Below are positions 48,792 to 58,485 of a DNA stretch of 64,000 bases, one piece after another. Below the pieces are notes generated by a model, which saw only the letters and a program-made list of their open reading frames with translations, had not been told where the DNA came from and ran no database searches. The stretch lies in assembly GCA_017429685.1 (NCBI GenBank), contig JAFROL010000024.1, positions 87,790-151,789 on the forward strand, written 5' to 3'. The position numbers were made by a program, and so were the translations under genes. This DNA comes from Bacteroidales bacterium. Its GTDB lineage: Bacteria; Bacteroidota; Bacteroidia; Bacteroidales; P3. The stretch's first letter is position 1. Each line of letters begins with the position of its first letter.

Positions 48792-49005
48792 ATAAAAAAA
48801 TCAATGTATTTAAAAAGAGCAAAACTTTTTTCGACAATCTGTTGTGAACAATTGTTGCATCGGTCGGAATTGCCTGGTTTTTAGCTCTTGACGAGCCTTT
48901 GTGGGCCGATGCCGGCGGCTCTGCGTCGGGTTGCGGCAACGGTTTTTGCCACCACGATTGTCCCGAATTTTGTGGTTGGCATAAACGCCTGATAATCATT
49001 ACCTC

Positions 49006-49112
49006 CTTCGCCCGTTGTACGCTATATGTACGCTATATGTACGGTATTTGTACGCTTCCGAAGCGTACAAATACCGTACATATAGCGTACATATAGCGTA
49101 CAACGGGCGAAG
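49006..49112. repeat. Perfect 52-bp-arm palindrome made of 11-nt units, copy 2
   Basis: Arms 49006-49057 and 49061-49112 pair exactly around the loop CCG. The left arm reads CTTCGCCCGTT, GTACGCTATAT, GTACGCTATAT, GTACGGTATTT and GTACGCTT. It lies in the 638-bp divergent gap 48712-49349, which otherwise holds only promoter elements. Confidence 0.95.
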
Positions 49113-49271
49113 AAAGTGGGGCGGATTTTGGGCGAAAATGCCTTATTTTGGGTGAATGACGGAGGCGTTTTGGTGTTTCTGGCGGCGAAAGTCGGGGCGC
49201 TGTGTGTGGGGAACCGTTCACTCGCGAGACAATCATTTTAATGTGCGAGTGATGAAATACGGATTTTTTTG

Positions 49272-49280
49272 TATATTTGC
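49272..49280 (+). promoter_or_regulatory. -7 element for the M16 peptidase gene
   Basis: TATATTTGC, 69 bases upstream of the start. The leader carries the tandem 9-mers CGCAGAAAG (about 49299-49320). Confidence 0.55.
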
Positions 49281-49349
49281 AAATTATTTATTTGTCCCGC
49301 AGAAAGCGCAGAAAGCGCAGAAAATATTAATAAACAATAAGATAAATCG

Positions 49350-52268
49350 ATGAAAAGAGTAAAATTTATTTTCAGTTTCGTGGCCGTGATGCTCGTTATG
49401 GGCTCGTCGGCTTTTGCACAAAAGAAGTACACCTACAAGACCTATCCCAACGACCCGCTGAATGTCAGGGAGTACACCCTCGACAACGGCCTGAAGGTCT
49501 TCCTCAGCGTCTACAAGGATGCTCCCCGCATCCAGACCTACATCGCCGTGCGCGCCGGCTCGAAGAACGACCCGCACGAGACCACCGGCTTGGCCCACTA
49601 TCTGGAGCATATGCTCTTCAAGGGCAGCCACCAGCTGGGCACCACCGACTGGGAGAAGGAAAAGGTCTATCTCGACAAGATTGAGAGCCTCTACGAGGTT
49701 TATCGCAAGACTACCGACGACAAGCGTCGCGCCGCGATCTATCATCAGATTGACTCGCTGAGCGGCATTGCTTCTACTATCGCCATCGCCAACGAGTACG
49801 ACAAGTCGATGACTGCCATCGGCAGCGAGGGTACCAACGCCTTCACTTCGAACGACTATACAATGTATGTCGAGAATATTCCCGCCAACCAGCTTGAGAC
49901 TTGGGCAAAGGTTCAGGGCGACCGCTTCCCCAACCTCGTCCTGCGTCTGTTCCACACCGAGCTCGAGGCTGTGTATGAGGAAAAGAACATCAGCCTTGCC
50001 CAGGACAACCGCCGCGTCAACGAGGAGATGATGCGAGGCCTGTTCCCGCACCATCCTTATGGCACCCAGACAACCCTCGGCACCATAGAGCACCTCAAGA
50101 ATCCTTCGATGACCAACATCTACAAGTTCCATTCGACCTACTATGTGCCTAACAATATGTGCATTGCTATGGCCGGCGACTTCAACCCCGACGAGGCCAT
50201 CAAGATTATCGACAAGTACTTCGGCGGATGGAAACCCGGCAACGTACCCGCTTTCCACAAGGTGAAAGAAGAGCCCATCACCAGCCCTATCATCCGCTTG
50301 GTCAACGGCCAGGATCCCGAGAGCCTCACCATCGCTTTCCGCATCGAGGAAGGCAACGGTAGCCGCGAAGCTCTGTTGGCACAGGCTATGGAAATGGTGC
50401 TCAACAACGGTAGCTGCGGTCTCATCGACCTCAACCTGAATCAAAAACAGCTTTGCCTCGGTGCCTATGCCGGTACCTATACACTTAATGACTATGCAGC
50501 CTTTATGCTCGGCGGCCGCCCCAATCAGGGCCAGAGCCTCGGACAGCTGCGCGATCTGCTGCTCGGACAAATCGACCTTCTGAAGGATGGACAGTTCGAC
50601 GAAAGCCTCCTCGAGGCCAGCATCAACCAGCTGAAGCTCCAGATTATGAAGCAGGCCGAGAGCAACAACAGCCGCGCCAGCCAGATGGCCTACGCCTTCG
50701 TGGAGTATCGCAACTGGGGCGATGTGTGCAACGAAATCAACGAGTTGGCTAAGATTACGAAAAAGGACATCGTCGACTTCGCCAACCGCATCTTCAAGGA
50801 CAACAACTATGTCATCGTCTTCAAGCATCAGGATACTCCCGACCCCGTGGCCAAGGTCGTCAAACCCGCCATCACCCCCATCGAAGTGAACCGCGACAAC
50901 GAGAGCCCCTTCCTGGCACAAGTGAAAGCCGACGCCGCCAAAGCCAAGCCCATCCAGCCCCAGTTTGTCAACTTCAAGAAAGACCTGCAGAAGGGCAAGA
51001 CCCAGAACGGCAGCGAAGTGCTCTATGTGAAGAACGTTGAGAACGGCACCTTCAACCTGCAATACCGCTTCGATTTTGGCGGCACAACCGACAAGACTAT
51101 TGACCTCGCCGCCGACCTGGTCGAATACCTCAACACCGACAAGCACACAGCCGAACAGCTGCAAGAAGAATTCTACAAACTTGCCTGCTCGTGGAGTTTC
51201 AATGTGAGTGGTGAGGCCATCAGCATTAGCATCAGCGGCTTGGCCGAGAATATGGAGAAGGCTATGAACCTCGTCGAAGAGATTATGGCCACCTGCCAGC
51301 CCAACGACGAGGCATTGCAGATGCTCGTCGAGCGTGTCATCAAAAGCCGCACCGACAACAAGACCAATCAGCGTGCCGCTTTCCGCGCCCTCAACACCTA
51401 CGGCATCTATGGCGAAAAAGCCCTCAAGGAATCCACCGAGAGCGACGCCGAGCTGCGTGCCTACACCGCCAAGCAGCTTACCGATGCCATCCACAATCTC
51501 TTCACTTACAAGCATCGCGTTCTTTACTATGGTCCTCTAAGCCTCAATGACCTAACCGCTACCGTCAACAAGATTCACACCGTGAAGTCCACCAAGGACG
51601 CTCCTGCCAAAATAATATACTATCCCCAGCCCACCGACGAGAACACCGTGCTCTTCGTGAACTATGACGCCAAGAATGTCTACCTCACCGAATACTTCCG
51701 CGGCGCCGAGTACAACCCCGCTCTCGCACCGAAGGTGAACCTCTTCAACGAATACTTCGGCGGCTCGATGAACGCCATCGTCTTCCAGGAGATGCGCGAA
51801 AAACGCTCCCTCGCCTACAGCGCCAGCAGCTATTACAGCAGCGCCTTCCACAAGGATGACTGGTTCTACAACAGCGCCAACGTTATCACCCAGACAGACA
51901 AGCTGTTTGACGCCCTCGACGCCTATGAGGAACTGTTCAACGATATGCCGCAGTCGGAAGCCAATTTCAAGCTGGCAAAGGACGCCCTGCTCGCCGGCTC
52001 CCGCACCGCACGCACCACCAAGTTCAGCATCATCAGCACCTACCTCCAGTGCGAGCGCTTGGGTCTCAAGGAACCTCTGCGCAAACAGAATTTCCAGGCT
52101 TATCAGAAAATGACGATGAACGACCTGGTCAGCTTCCAGAAGCAGTACATCAAAGGTCAGAAGAAGTTCTACCTCGTTCTTGGCAAGGAGAGCGAGATCG
52201 ACTTCAACAAGCTGGCCAAGTTTGGAAAAGTTAAGAAACTGACCCTCGACGAGGTGTTCGGATTCTAA
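49350..52268 (+). CDS. Exported M16 family zinc peptidase
   Basis: The 972-residue product has a signal peptide (RVKFIFSFVAVMLVMGSSAF) and the inverted zinc motif HYLEH at residues 83-87 (TTGLAHYLEHMLFKG), with the further Glu ligand in FHTELEAVYEEKN. The second, inactive half ends with IVFQEMREKRSLAYSASSYY and DLVSFQKQYIKGQKKFYLVL. The length fits the two-half (pitrilysin or PqqL-like) members. It likely degrades peptides in the periplasm. Transcribed alone from the promoter at 49272, with a strong terminator at 52288. Confidence 0.93.
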   Translation: MKRVKFIFSFVAVMLVMGSSAFAQKKYTYKTYPNDPLNVREYTLDNGLKVFLSVYKDAPRIQTYIAVRAGSKNDPHETTGLAHYLEHMLFKGSHQLGTTDWEKEKVYLDKIESLYEVYRKTTDDKRRAAIYHQIDSLSGIASTIAIANEYDKSMTAIGSEGTNAFTSNDYTMYVENIPANQLETWAKVQGDRFPNLVLRLFHTELEAVYEEKNISLAQDNRRVNEEMMRGLFPHHPYGTQTTLGTIEHLKNPSMTNIYKFHSTYYVPNNMCIAMAGDFNPDEAIKIIDKYFGGWKPGNVPAFHKVKEEPITSPIIRLVNGQDPESLTIAFRIEEGNGSREALLAQAMEMVLNNGSCGLIDLNLNQKQLCLGAYAGTYTLNDYAAFMLGGRPNQGQSLGQLRDLLLGQIDLLKDGQFDESLLEASINQLKLQIMKQAESNNSRASQMAYAFVEYRNWGDVCNEINELAKITKKDIVDFANRIFKDNNYVIVFKHQDTPDPVAKVVKPAITPIEVNRDNESPFLAQVKADAAKAKPIQPQFVNFKKDLQKGKTQNGSEVLYVKNVENGTFNLQYRFDFGGTTDKTIDLAADLVEYLNTDKHTAEQLQEEFYKLACSWSFNVSGEAISISISGLAENMEKAMNLVEEIMATCQPNDEALQMLVERVIKSRTDNKTNQRAAFRALNTYGIYGEKALKESTESDAELRAYTAKQLTDAIHNLFTYKHRVLYYGPLSLNDLTATVNKIHTVKSTKDAPAKIIYYPQPTDENTVLFVNYDAKNVYLTEYFRGAEYNPALAPKVNLFNEYFGGSMNAIVFQEMREKRSLAYSASSYYSSAFHKDDWFYNSANVITQTDKLFDALDAYEELFNDMPQSEANFKLAKDALLAGSRTARTTKFSIISTYLQCERLGLKEPLRKQNFQAYQKMTMNDLVSFQKQYIKGQKKFYLVLGKESEIDFNKLAKFGKVKKLTLDEVFGF

Positions 52269-52287
52269 TTTTTTAAAGTTTAAACAC

Positions 52288-52345
52288 TGACCTTAACATT
52301 GAACATCCGTCGCAAAAGGATGGTCAATGTTAAGGTCAATTCTTT
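52288..52345 (+). terminator. Terminator of the M16 peptidase gene
   Basis: Arms 52288-52308 and 52318-52338 pair with one mismatch over 21 bp, followed by ATTCTTTTT. The next gene starts 22 bases after the right arm. Confidence 0.8.
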
Positions 52346-52359
52346 TTCCGAACACATCT

Positions 52360-54651
52360 ATGAATAATGGCAAAAATCAGAATCTCGTAGGAGGCATCGT
52401 TACGGTCGTTGCCACCATACTCCTTATTGGCCTGTTTTGGGGGTTTGGATGGTTGAGCCACTGGAACACAATGTTCTTTTCGAACAACAGCGAGGATTTG
52501 ATAAAAGATGTGTACACAACCACATACCACGTTGCTTACGACGAAGGGATGGCTATCTGCAACGCTATGAACTACCCGTATGGAGAATACTATACCTTTA
52601 CGGGTCTGCATCCGCTTGTTGCTGCACCGCTACAATGGTTGCGCGATGCCGGTGTTCAACACACAGAGAGAGCCGTTTTGCCGTTAATGAACCTCTTGTC
52701 GCTGCTTTCTATTGTGTTGTGTGCCCTGTTTCTCTATCTGCTTTTGCGAGAGCTGAAACTGCCTGTATGGTATGCCATTATTGTATCTCTGCTTATAACG
52801 CTGATGTCGCCACAGCTGCAACGCATCGGCGCCCATATGTCGCTAAGTTATTATTGCGCCATACCGATGCTGCTCTACTTCACATTGAAGCATTTGCGTA
52901 GCGGCTGTTGGGCTTGGGCCTTAGCCAACGGCCTGACGATGCTTTGGTTCGGACTGTGCCATCCCTATTATATTGTTTTCTTTGTGGCAGTTATATCCGT
53001 AGAAACGGTGTATATCATCGTTCGACGCGAAAGCATTCTGTGGTGTAAGGATAAGGCATTAGGCAAAATAGCACTATCCACCTTGCTGCAACTATTGCTG
53101 CCACTCTGTCTTTTCTATCTGCTTACTAATGTTGCTATGCCCGCTGGCGAACGCACCTCCGTACCGTCAGGCTTTTTCAGATACAGCGGACGCATCGAAG
53201 GGGTGCTTTTCCCCTACGGACGCCACTATTTTTTTGACGACAGCAAACTGTTTGCCTCTGTTCAATGGGAGGCTCGCAACTATGTTGGCGTTGTCGCCGT
53301 GGTCGCGATGCTGCTGATAGTATGGCGTTTCTTCGGCAACCTCTTCAAGAAACGATTCTCGGCACTTCTCCGTCCCACCGACAGCAGAGAGGCCAACCTT
53401 TTCCTTCTTGTTGCCACATTACTTATGCTCTATGCCTGTGGAGTGCCTCTCAACTGGCTGCCACGCAATGTTATAACCTACATCGGCCCCCTTGCGCAAT
53501 TCCGTGCCGGAGGCCGTTTCGTGTGGCTTTTCGTATATGTCATCAACATTGTGGCCTTCTATGGCCTCTGGCGCTGGATGCAGTCCAATGCCACGATGCT
53601 GCGCAAAATTGTGCTTTTCGCAGCTCTCCTCGTAATGGCTACAGAAGCCACAGCCTACAACTGGCGCAACAAGGCGTGGTACAACAACAGTTGGCCAGAG
53701 TGGACCGACTACGAGAATCAATTGCCGCAAAACCAATGGGTAAACAATATTGACACCTCCAAATATCAGGCCATCCTGACTCTGCCTGTCTTCAACGCCG
53801 GAAGCGAATTGGTATATCTGCCTTCACAGAACCAAATGTTTAAACGCAGTGCACTTTTGTCGATAAAGACTGGACTGCCACTGGTATGCAACGAGAGTGC
53901 CCGCTCCAACATCCGCCAGGCGTGGGACTGCATCGCCCTGTCGCGCACGGCATTCGTTTTTCTGCGGCTTGCCGACTCTCTGCCCAACGAAAAGCCCCTG
54001 ATGCTCGCCGTAACCAAAGACAAAGGACTGCTGTCCGATGCCGAAAAGATTATACTGCATTATGCCGATACGCTGATGACACTGGACGAAATGGATCTCT
54101 ATTCGGTTCATCCTGACGTGTTGCGTCTTGCAAGGGTCGTGACAAGCGACAGCCTGGAGGCACTATACAACACAGCCTCGACGGACAGCATCAATTACAG
54201 GACGGCAGCACTCATCGTTCCCGACACAACGGAAGGCGACATACACCGCTGGACGACAGTCTACGACGGGCCACTGACGCTGACTGGCGACGTGGAGATA
54301 AGTTTCTGGATGTCGAACATCCTCGACGATCAATACAGCCGTTCCGACATAAAGGTCTATGCCTCGGCCGACGGCGAAGAGCGGCTACTCTTCAGCTGGT
54401 GTGCCGATGTGCTGATCGACATTGTCGATATCGACAGCAACGAAGGTCTGTTACGCCTGCACACCACGCTGCACGACGGATGCAGCAGCCTACGTATCAT
54501 AATGCGCAACAGACAGATGCGTTCGTCGCCAGTGATGTTCCACCACCTACTTGTGCGTCCGGAAAATATGCATATTCCCTTCGTCGACGGACAAAGGTAT
54601 ATCGACAACATACCGCTTAAAGACGAAATAATAAAAATTAAAGAGCACTGA
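52360..54651 (+). CDS. Polytopic membrane protein with large C-terminal soluble domain (GT-C-like)
   Basis: The 763-residue product has about ten to twelve membrane helices up to about residue 430 (GIVTVVATILLIGLFWGFG, LLSLLSIVLCALFLYLLL, YCAIPMLLYFTLKHL, YYIVFFVAVISVETVYIIV), an acidic first loop (NNSEDLIKDVYTTTYHVAYD) and then about 330 soluble residues, including a jelly-roll-like strand set near the end (LTLTGDVEISFWMSN, SDIKVYASADGEERLLFSWC). The plan resembles GT-C or YfhO-like proteins. Function is unknown. ATG 52360 (MNNGKNQN) is chosen; the upstream part of the frame runs into the terminator of the previous gene. It ends two bases before the GH5-like lipoprotein gene, so the two are probably co-translated. 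Confidence 0.65.
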   Translation: MNNGKNQNLVGGIVTVVATILLIGLFWGFGWLSHWNTMFFSNNSEDLIKDVYTTTYHVAYDEGMAICNAMNYPYGEYYTFTGLHPLVAAPLQWLRDAGVQHTERAVLPLMNLLSLLSIVLCALFLYLLLRELKLPVWYAIIVSLLITLMSPQLQRIGAHMSLSYYCAIPMLLYFTLKHLRSGCWAWALANGLTMLWFGLCHPYYIVFFVAVISVETVYIIVRRESILWCKDKALGKIALSTLLQLLLPLCLFYLLTNVAMPAGERTSVPSGFFRYSGRIEGVLFPYGRHYFFDDSKLFASVQWEARNYVGVVAVVAMLLIVWRFFGNLFKKRFSALLRPTDSREANLFLLVATLLMLYACGVPLNWLPRNVITYIGPLAQFRAGGRFVWLFVYVINIVAFYGLWRWMQSNATMLRKIVLFAALLVMATEATAYNWRNKAWYNNSWPEWTDYENQLPQNQWVNNIDTSKYQAILTLPVFNAGSELVYLPSQNQMFKRSALLSIKTGLPLVCNESARSNIRQAWDCIALSRTAFVFLRLADSLPNEKPLMLAVTKDKGLLSDAEKIILHYADTLMTLDEMDLYSVHPDVLRLARVVTSDSLEALYNTASTDSINYRTAALIVPDTTEGDIHRWTTVYDGPLTLTGDVEISFWMSNILDDQYSRSDIKVYASADGEERLLFSWCADVLIDIVDIDSNEGLLRLHTTLHDGCSSLRIIMRNRQMRSSPVMFHHLLVRPENMHIPFVDGQRYIDNIPLKDEIIKIKEH

Positions 54652-54653
54652 AA

Positions 54654-56117
54654 ATGAAACGAATATCCATAATTATAGGTTGCCTGCTCCTTCTGTCGTG
54701 CAACAACAGAAAAGAGTCTATTGTTTTTTACAACGACTCGCTGCCCCCCATTACCGATGGCTATGTAGGCCTTCAGGACGGCCATTTCGTCCTCGATGGA
54801 GAATATTGGTTCCCGAATATGCTCAACTACAAGGCTTTCATCGATGGCGACCGCGTCATTCCGGCTCCTTACTACACCGGGACTGACCTTCGCGAGCATT
54901 TCGACACCATCGCCAGCTGGGGATTCAATGCCGTGCGCGTCTGCCTCGACGTGATGGGCGAGGGCGACAGCGCCGCCAAGTTCGAAGCCACGCGCCGAAT
55001 GGTGCAGACGGCCGACAGCGCGGGGCTGAAAGTGATGCTGCTTATCAAGACGCCTTTCGAACCCTACTGGCAGAGCTACACCAAAGGCCTGCTGCGCCAC
55101 TTGGCCGACCTGCCGGCGCTGTGGGCGTACGACTTCTTTAACGAGCCGCTCTATTTCGACCCCGAGCCCGAACGCGACAAAATGGATGCCGTACGCCTTG
55201 CGAGCGAATGGCGACACTGGGTGCGCACCTATGCGCCGCACCAGCTTTTCACCATAGCCACCGCCGAGCCCATCGAGGTCTTCGAATGGGACCCATCGAT
55301 GCTGCCTACAGACTTCGTCGAGATGCACACCTACCATCCCCTCCGCGTGATGAGCGAAATGTGGTGGTACAGCCGCTATTGCGGCAAACCGTGGATGGTG
55401 GGCGAGACGGGCCTTCCAGCCGACAACGACTCGGTGCCGTGGGATTGGCAATGGCAGTTCCTTTATCGTACATTTGAGCGTGCAAAATACCTTGGGGCAA
55501 TTGGATATGGTTGGTGGGAGTTTCAGGACTGCCCTTCAGGTGTTAATTTTGAAGCCAAATATACCGGCTTGCGCGATTCTACCGGCAAATCCAAACCCGC
55601 CGCCCGTGTTTTTACTGACGGTCTGTTCTGCTTTAGCTGCTATTACACCGACGAGGAGCTAAGACCTGTCAACTACTACAATATGCTTGCTTACAGCAAT
55701 ATCCGCCTGACGGGACGCATCGTCGACAAGGCTACCGGCAAGCCCGTCGAGGGAGCTGTCGTCCGAGGATGGAACGACGACTGGTCGGTTGGGATGAATA
55801 CCTACACCGACAAAGAAGGCCGTTTTACGCTCTACAGCAACGACTACAATGTCCACTTCGAAATTTCCGCTCCCGGTATGAGCCGCGAGAAGTTCGACCG
55901 CCGAAATGTCAAATATTCAAATCCTCAGGGCATTGACACAAAGAACCTGCCCGACCGCGACCGCGAATACCAGCAGATCGATTACAGCCCCTATCTGAAC
56001 AGCAGCATCCCCGAAATCCCGTTCAATATGGATTTCGACTCAGTCCATTTCTTCCGCTACAGTCTTGAAGGCGATATGGGCACTATCAGGCTGGAGATGC
56101 TGAATATGAATAACTAA
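54654..56117 (+). CDS. GH5-like glycoside hydrolase lipoprotein with carboxypeptidase-regulatory-like domain
   Basis: The 487-residue product has a type II signal peptide with lipobox LLSC (Cys about residue 16), then a TIM-barrel hydrolase of cellulase-clan type: HFDTIASWGFNAVRVCLDVM, acid/base Glu in YDFFNEPLYF, and nucleophile Glu in WMVGETGLPADN followed by YGWWEFQDC. A beta-sandwich of the carboxypeptidase-regulatory type ends it (RLTGRIVDKATGKPVEGAVV, TYTDKEGRFTLYSN). The substrate cannot be read. It begins two bases after the membrane protein gene, which suggests a shared job, possibly on a surface glycan; that is inference. Confidence 0.82.
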   Translation: MKRISIIIGCLLLLSCNNRKESIVFYNDSLPPITDGYVGLQDGHFVLDGEYWFPNMLNYKAFIDGDRVIPAPYYTGTDLREHFDTIASWGFNAVRVCLDVMGEGDSAAKFEATRRMVQTADSAGLKVMLLIKTPFEPYWQSYTKGLLRHLADLPALWAYDFFNEPLYFDPEPERDKMDAVRLASEWRHWVRTYAPHQLFTIATAEPIEVFEWDPSMLPTDFVEMHTYHPLRVMSEMWWYSRYCGKPWMVGETGLPADNDSVPWDWQWQFLYRTFERAKYLGAIGYGWWEFQDCPSGVNFEAKYTGLRDSTGKSKPAARVFTDGLFCFSCYYTDEELRPVNYYNMLAYSNIRLTGRIVDKATGKPVEGAVVRGWNDDWSVGMNTYTDKEGRFTLYSNDYNVHFEISAPGMSREKFDRRNVKYSNPQGIDTKNLPDRDREYQQIDYSPYLNSSIPEIPFNMDFDSVHFFRYSLEGDMGTIRLEMLNMNN

Positions 56118-56125
56118 TCCGGCTG

Positions 56126-56860
56126 CTAAAACGACAGCCGCAGGGCCACTTCGGTGGCGATGTCTGTCTTCTTGCGTCCTTCGGGAACAATGCTGCGGTG
56201 CTCAAAGTCGAAGATGATGTCGAGAAATAGGTGCTGGTTGAGCCGGTTCTCGATTTTTGTGATGCTGGAAACGATATAGTCGCCGAAGTCTGTTATCGAC
56301 GGCTGATAGAAAGTTGTGTGGTTCAGCTGAGTGCTCTCGCCTATACGTTGCTTGATTTTGCCGCGCAGCGAAATTCTTGACACAAAACCGTCTATGGTGT
56401 CGGCCGCAGGGTCAGTGATATGGTAGTTGACATAGTCCTCCACAATGGCGGCACTGATCGAATAGTCGCACCTGCCAGGGATGGAGAACAAACGGTATTT
56501 AACTCCCGCCAATAGGCTTATCTTGAAATCGTAGCCTTTGAAGTGGTTGACAACGAAGTCGGTGGCTAAAAATGGCGACCAGCGGCTATATTGATACAAG
56601 TCCATTTTCGCGCCGCCTCCCAGCTCGTGGTTCGTTGACTCGCGTTTCTCTTCGGCATAGAGATAGCGATAGCTGGCATCCAGCGCCAAGATGCTGTCGT
56701 TGCGGCTGACGCTGCCAGTGTTGCGGAAACCTATGTTGTTGATGTTGCCGCTGTTGAATGTACCGCCAAGGCCCAGATTGTATTTCCATTTGCTTTGGGC
56801 CGAAACGGATGCTGTCGACAGCAGCAGTATTGCTGTAAGTGCTAAAGTTTTAGTTCTCAT
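56126..56860 (-). CDS. DUF481-family outer-membrane beta-barrel protein
   Basis: The 244-residue product has a signal peptide (RTKTLALTAILLLSTASVSA) and then a beta-barrel pattern: SKWKYNLGLGGTFNSGNINN, SILALDASYRYLYAEEKRES, DFKISLLAGVKYRLFSIPGR, SKITKIENRLNQ-like strands and TDIATEVALRLSF with terminal Phe. The GTFNSGN start after the signal peptide is the usual opening of DUF481 (salt-induced outer-membrane protein, YdiY-like). Function is unknown. The ATG at 56860 overlaps the last 11 bases of the upstream gene on the same strand, so the two are probably coupled. It converges on the GH5-like gene. Confidence 0.78.
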   Translation of the reverse strand: MRTKTLALTAILLLSTASVSAQSKWKYNLGLGGTFNSGNINNIGFRNTGSVSRNDSILALDASYRYLYAEEKRESTNHELGGGAKMDLYQYSRWSPFLATDFVVNHFKGYDFKISLLAGVKYRLFSIPGRCDYSISAAIVEDYVNYHITDPAADTIDGFVSRISLRGKIKQRIGESTQLNHTTFYQPSITDFGDYIVSSITKIENRLNQHLFLDIIFDFEHRSIVPEGRKKTDIATEVALRLSF

Positions 56861-58388
56861 TGTTTTGTGCAGGTATAATTCGTCGGATTCCTTCGACAGC
56901 GGCCAGTATGAAAATAGGAGCGAAGCAGAACAGATAGCGCGCACGCGCTTCACACAGCGTGTGGAACAGCGTCAGCATCAGCAGCGCCCAAAATATGATG
57001 TCCATAGCCCGCTCTCCGCTCTCCGTTTTCCGCTTCCTTGGCAGGGCGGCGAGCATTGCGAATATCATAATGCCAAACCAAAGTGAGGTGGCACAGGTTG
57101 TCCAGGCATCGTTCCAACGCCCTTTTTCCCCGCGGTTGTAATAGACATTGCGTGCCAGTCGCGACAGCCAGCCTGTCCGTTCGGGAATATATTTGTAGAA
57201 TGCGCCTTCGCGGCCCCAATAGAAAGTGCCGTCGCTGAAATTCAACAAGTTCTTGCGTCCCCACAACAGCAGGGTCCCATCGGGACCAAGGGCTTTGTAG
57301 CGTTTCATCGTCTCCTCCAACTCAGCTCTATGGCGCTCTTTTTTCTTGGGATAGCTGCGCGAAAAGTCAACATCCTGGGCACTGTATATACCTATCGACT
57401 GATAATTGGCACCCATCATCAGGTAGTGCGGTGCGTCGAGTCCCTTCGAGGTGTGCAGATGCAATCCGCATCCTGCCACGGCGAGGTGGGCCAGCAGCAC
57501 ACCGGCAGCAATGCCGCCAAGGGCTGTTCCGGTGGGATGCAACAGCTTTTTTATACTGTCGCGATTGCGAAGCATATCAAGCAGTTGCACCAGTACGATG
57601 GCAAAACCGACAAAGAGCGTCTGGGGTTTGATGTAGTAACCCAAGGCGCTGACGGCGGCAAAGACGAAAATCCTGACCCACTGCTTTTTGAATGGTGCCG
57701 CTGTGGCCATCCAGAGCAACAGCACCGAAAGCATCAGTCCCCAGATGTCGGAGTAGGGGACCGACCACCACGGCGACAGCCATACCAGCAGCGTGTAGAG
57801 CACATAAACCATTACTGCGCAGTCTTTTCGGTGCCAGATGTGCATCGCTGTCTGCACCAGCATCAGTGCCGTCAGTCCCGCTCCGATGCATTGCAGCATC
57901 AGCAACGGGAACAGCGTTGTCTTCAGGCCCCACAACGGCCCGGTGACGAAAAACACCAAGGCGAAAAGCCTGCTCAGCAACAGGTTGTTGGGGCTCCAGC
58001 GAAAATACGACTCAAATTCCTCGACCGACCTTCCTTCGGCCATAGCCTGCGCCAGTCCCGTCACCTGCTGCACGTCCCAGTCGGTGTGGACATAGTAGCT
58101 GTAAACCAGCAGTGTCTGGATGCAGGTCAGTGCTGCGGTAATGGCCCAAAGCCGTCCGCGGTGCAGCGTTTCCGAACGGCAGCATTTGAAGACGAAGAAC
58201 GCCGCAATTGCCACGAAAACAAACCCTCCGACCATCATCGGTATGTGATAACGTCCTTCGAGAGGGAGGCACCATTTCCAGTCGGCAGCATCGGGGAAAT
58301 GGCAAAAGGCCACGATGACTATAATCGTCGCCGAAAGCAGCAGCCAGCACCAGGCTGCAAGACTGTTGGAATAACGCTTGGAGTTCAT
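56850..58388 (-). CDS. Polytopic membrane protein (GT-C-like)
   Basis: The 512-residue product has about eleven membrane helices (SLAAWCWLLLSATIIVIVAF, IPMMVGGFVFVAIAAFFVF, LLSRLFALVFFVTGPLWGL, DIWGLMLSVLLLWMATAAP, GGIAAGVLLAHLAVAGCGL). A loop DWDVQQVTGLAQAMAEGRSV after the first helices has the acidic character seen in GT-C sugar transferases. A large non-membrane stretch (about 330-440) is followed by more helices. Near residue 455 the repeat insertion RKRKTESGERA lies in a predicted loop. ATG 58388 is chosen over the upstream open frame, which has no matching features. It is divergent from the YqiA-like gene, and its stop overlaps the DUF481 start. Confidence 0.6.
   Translation of the reverse strand: MNSKRYSNSLAAWCWLLLSATIIVIVAFCHFPDAADWKWCLPLEGRYHIPMMVGGFVFVAIAAFFVFKCCRSETLHRGRLWAITAALTCIQTLLVYSYYVHTDWDVQQVTGLAQAMAEGRSVEEFESYFRWSPNNLLLSRLFALVFFVTGPLWGLKTTLFPLLMLQCIGAGLTALMLVQTAMHIWHRKDCAVMVYVLYTLLVWLSPWWSVPYSDIWGLMLSVLLLWMATAAPFKKQWVRIFVFAAVSALGYYIKPQTLFVGFAIVLVQLLDMLRNRDSIKKLLHPTGTALGGIAAGVLLAHLAVAGCGLHLHTSKGLDAPHYLMMGANYQSIGIYSAQDVDFSRSYPKKKERHRAELEETMKRYKALGPDGTLLLWGRKNLLNFSDGTFYWGREGAFYKYIPERTGWLSRLARNVYYNRGEKGRWNDAWTTCATSLWFGIMIFAMLAALPRKRKTESGERAMDIIFWALLMLTLFHTLCEARARYLFCFAPIFILAAVEGIRRIIPAQNNEN
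57011..57037 (-). repeat. Period-7 purine-rich repeat inside a membrane-protein gene
   Basis: On the minus strand it contains CGGAAAACGGAGAGCGGA and reads KRKTESGER. It differs by only one base over 18 from the core at 91-123. It sits between two predicted helices. Confidence 0.7.
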
Positions 58389-58485
58389 AGATTGACTTAA
58401 TAACGCCCATATCACTAAAATATTGCTTCCGATGCAATAAAAGCCTGTTTCTTGCGTTTTGTGCGGCAAAAAACAATCTGCCACT

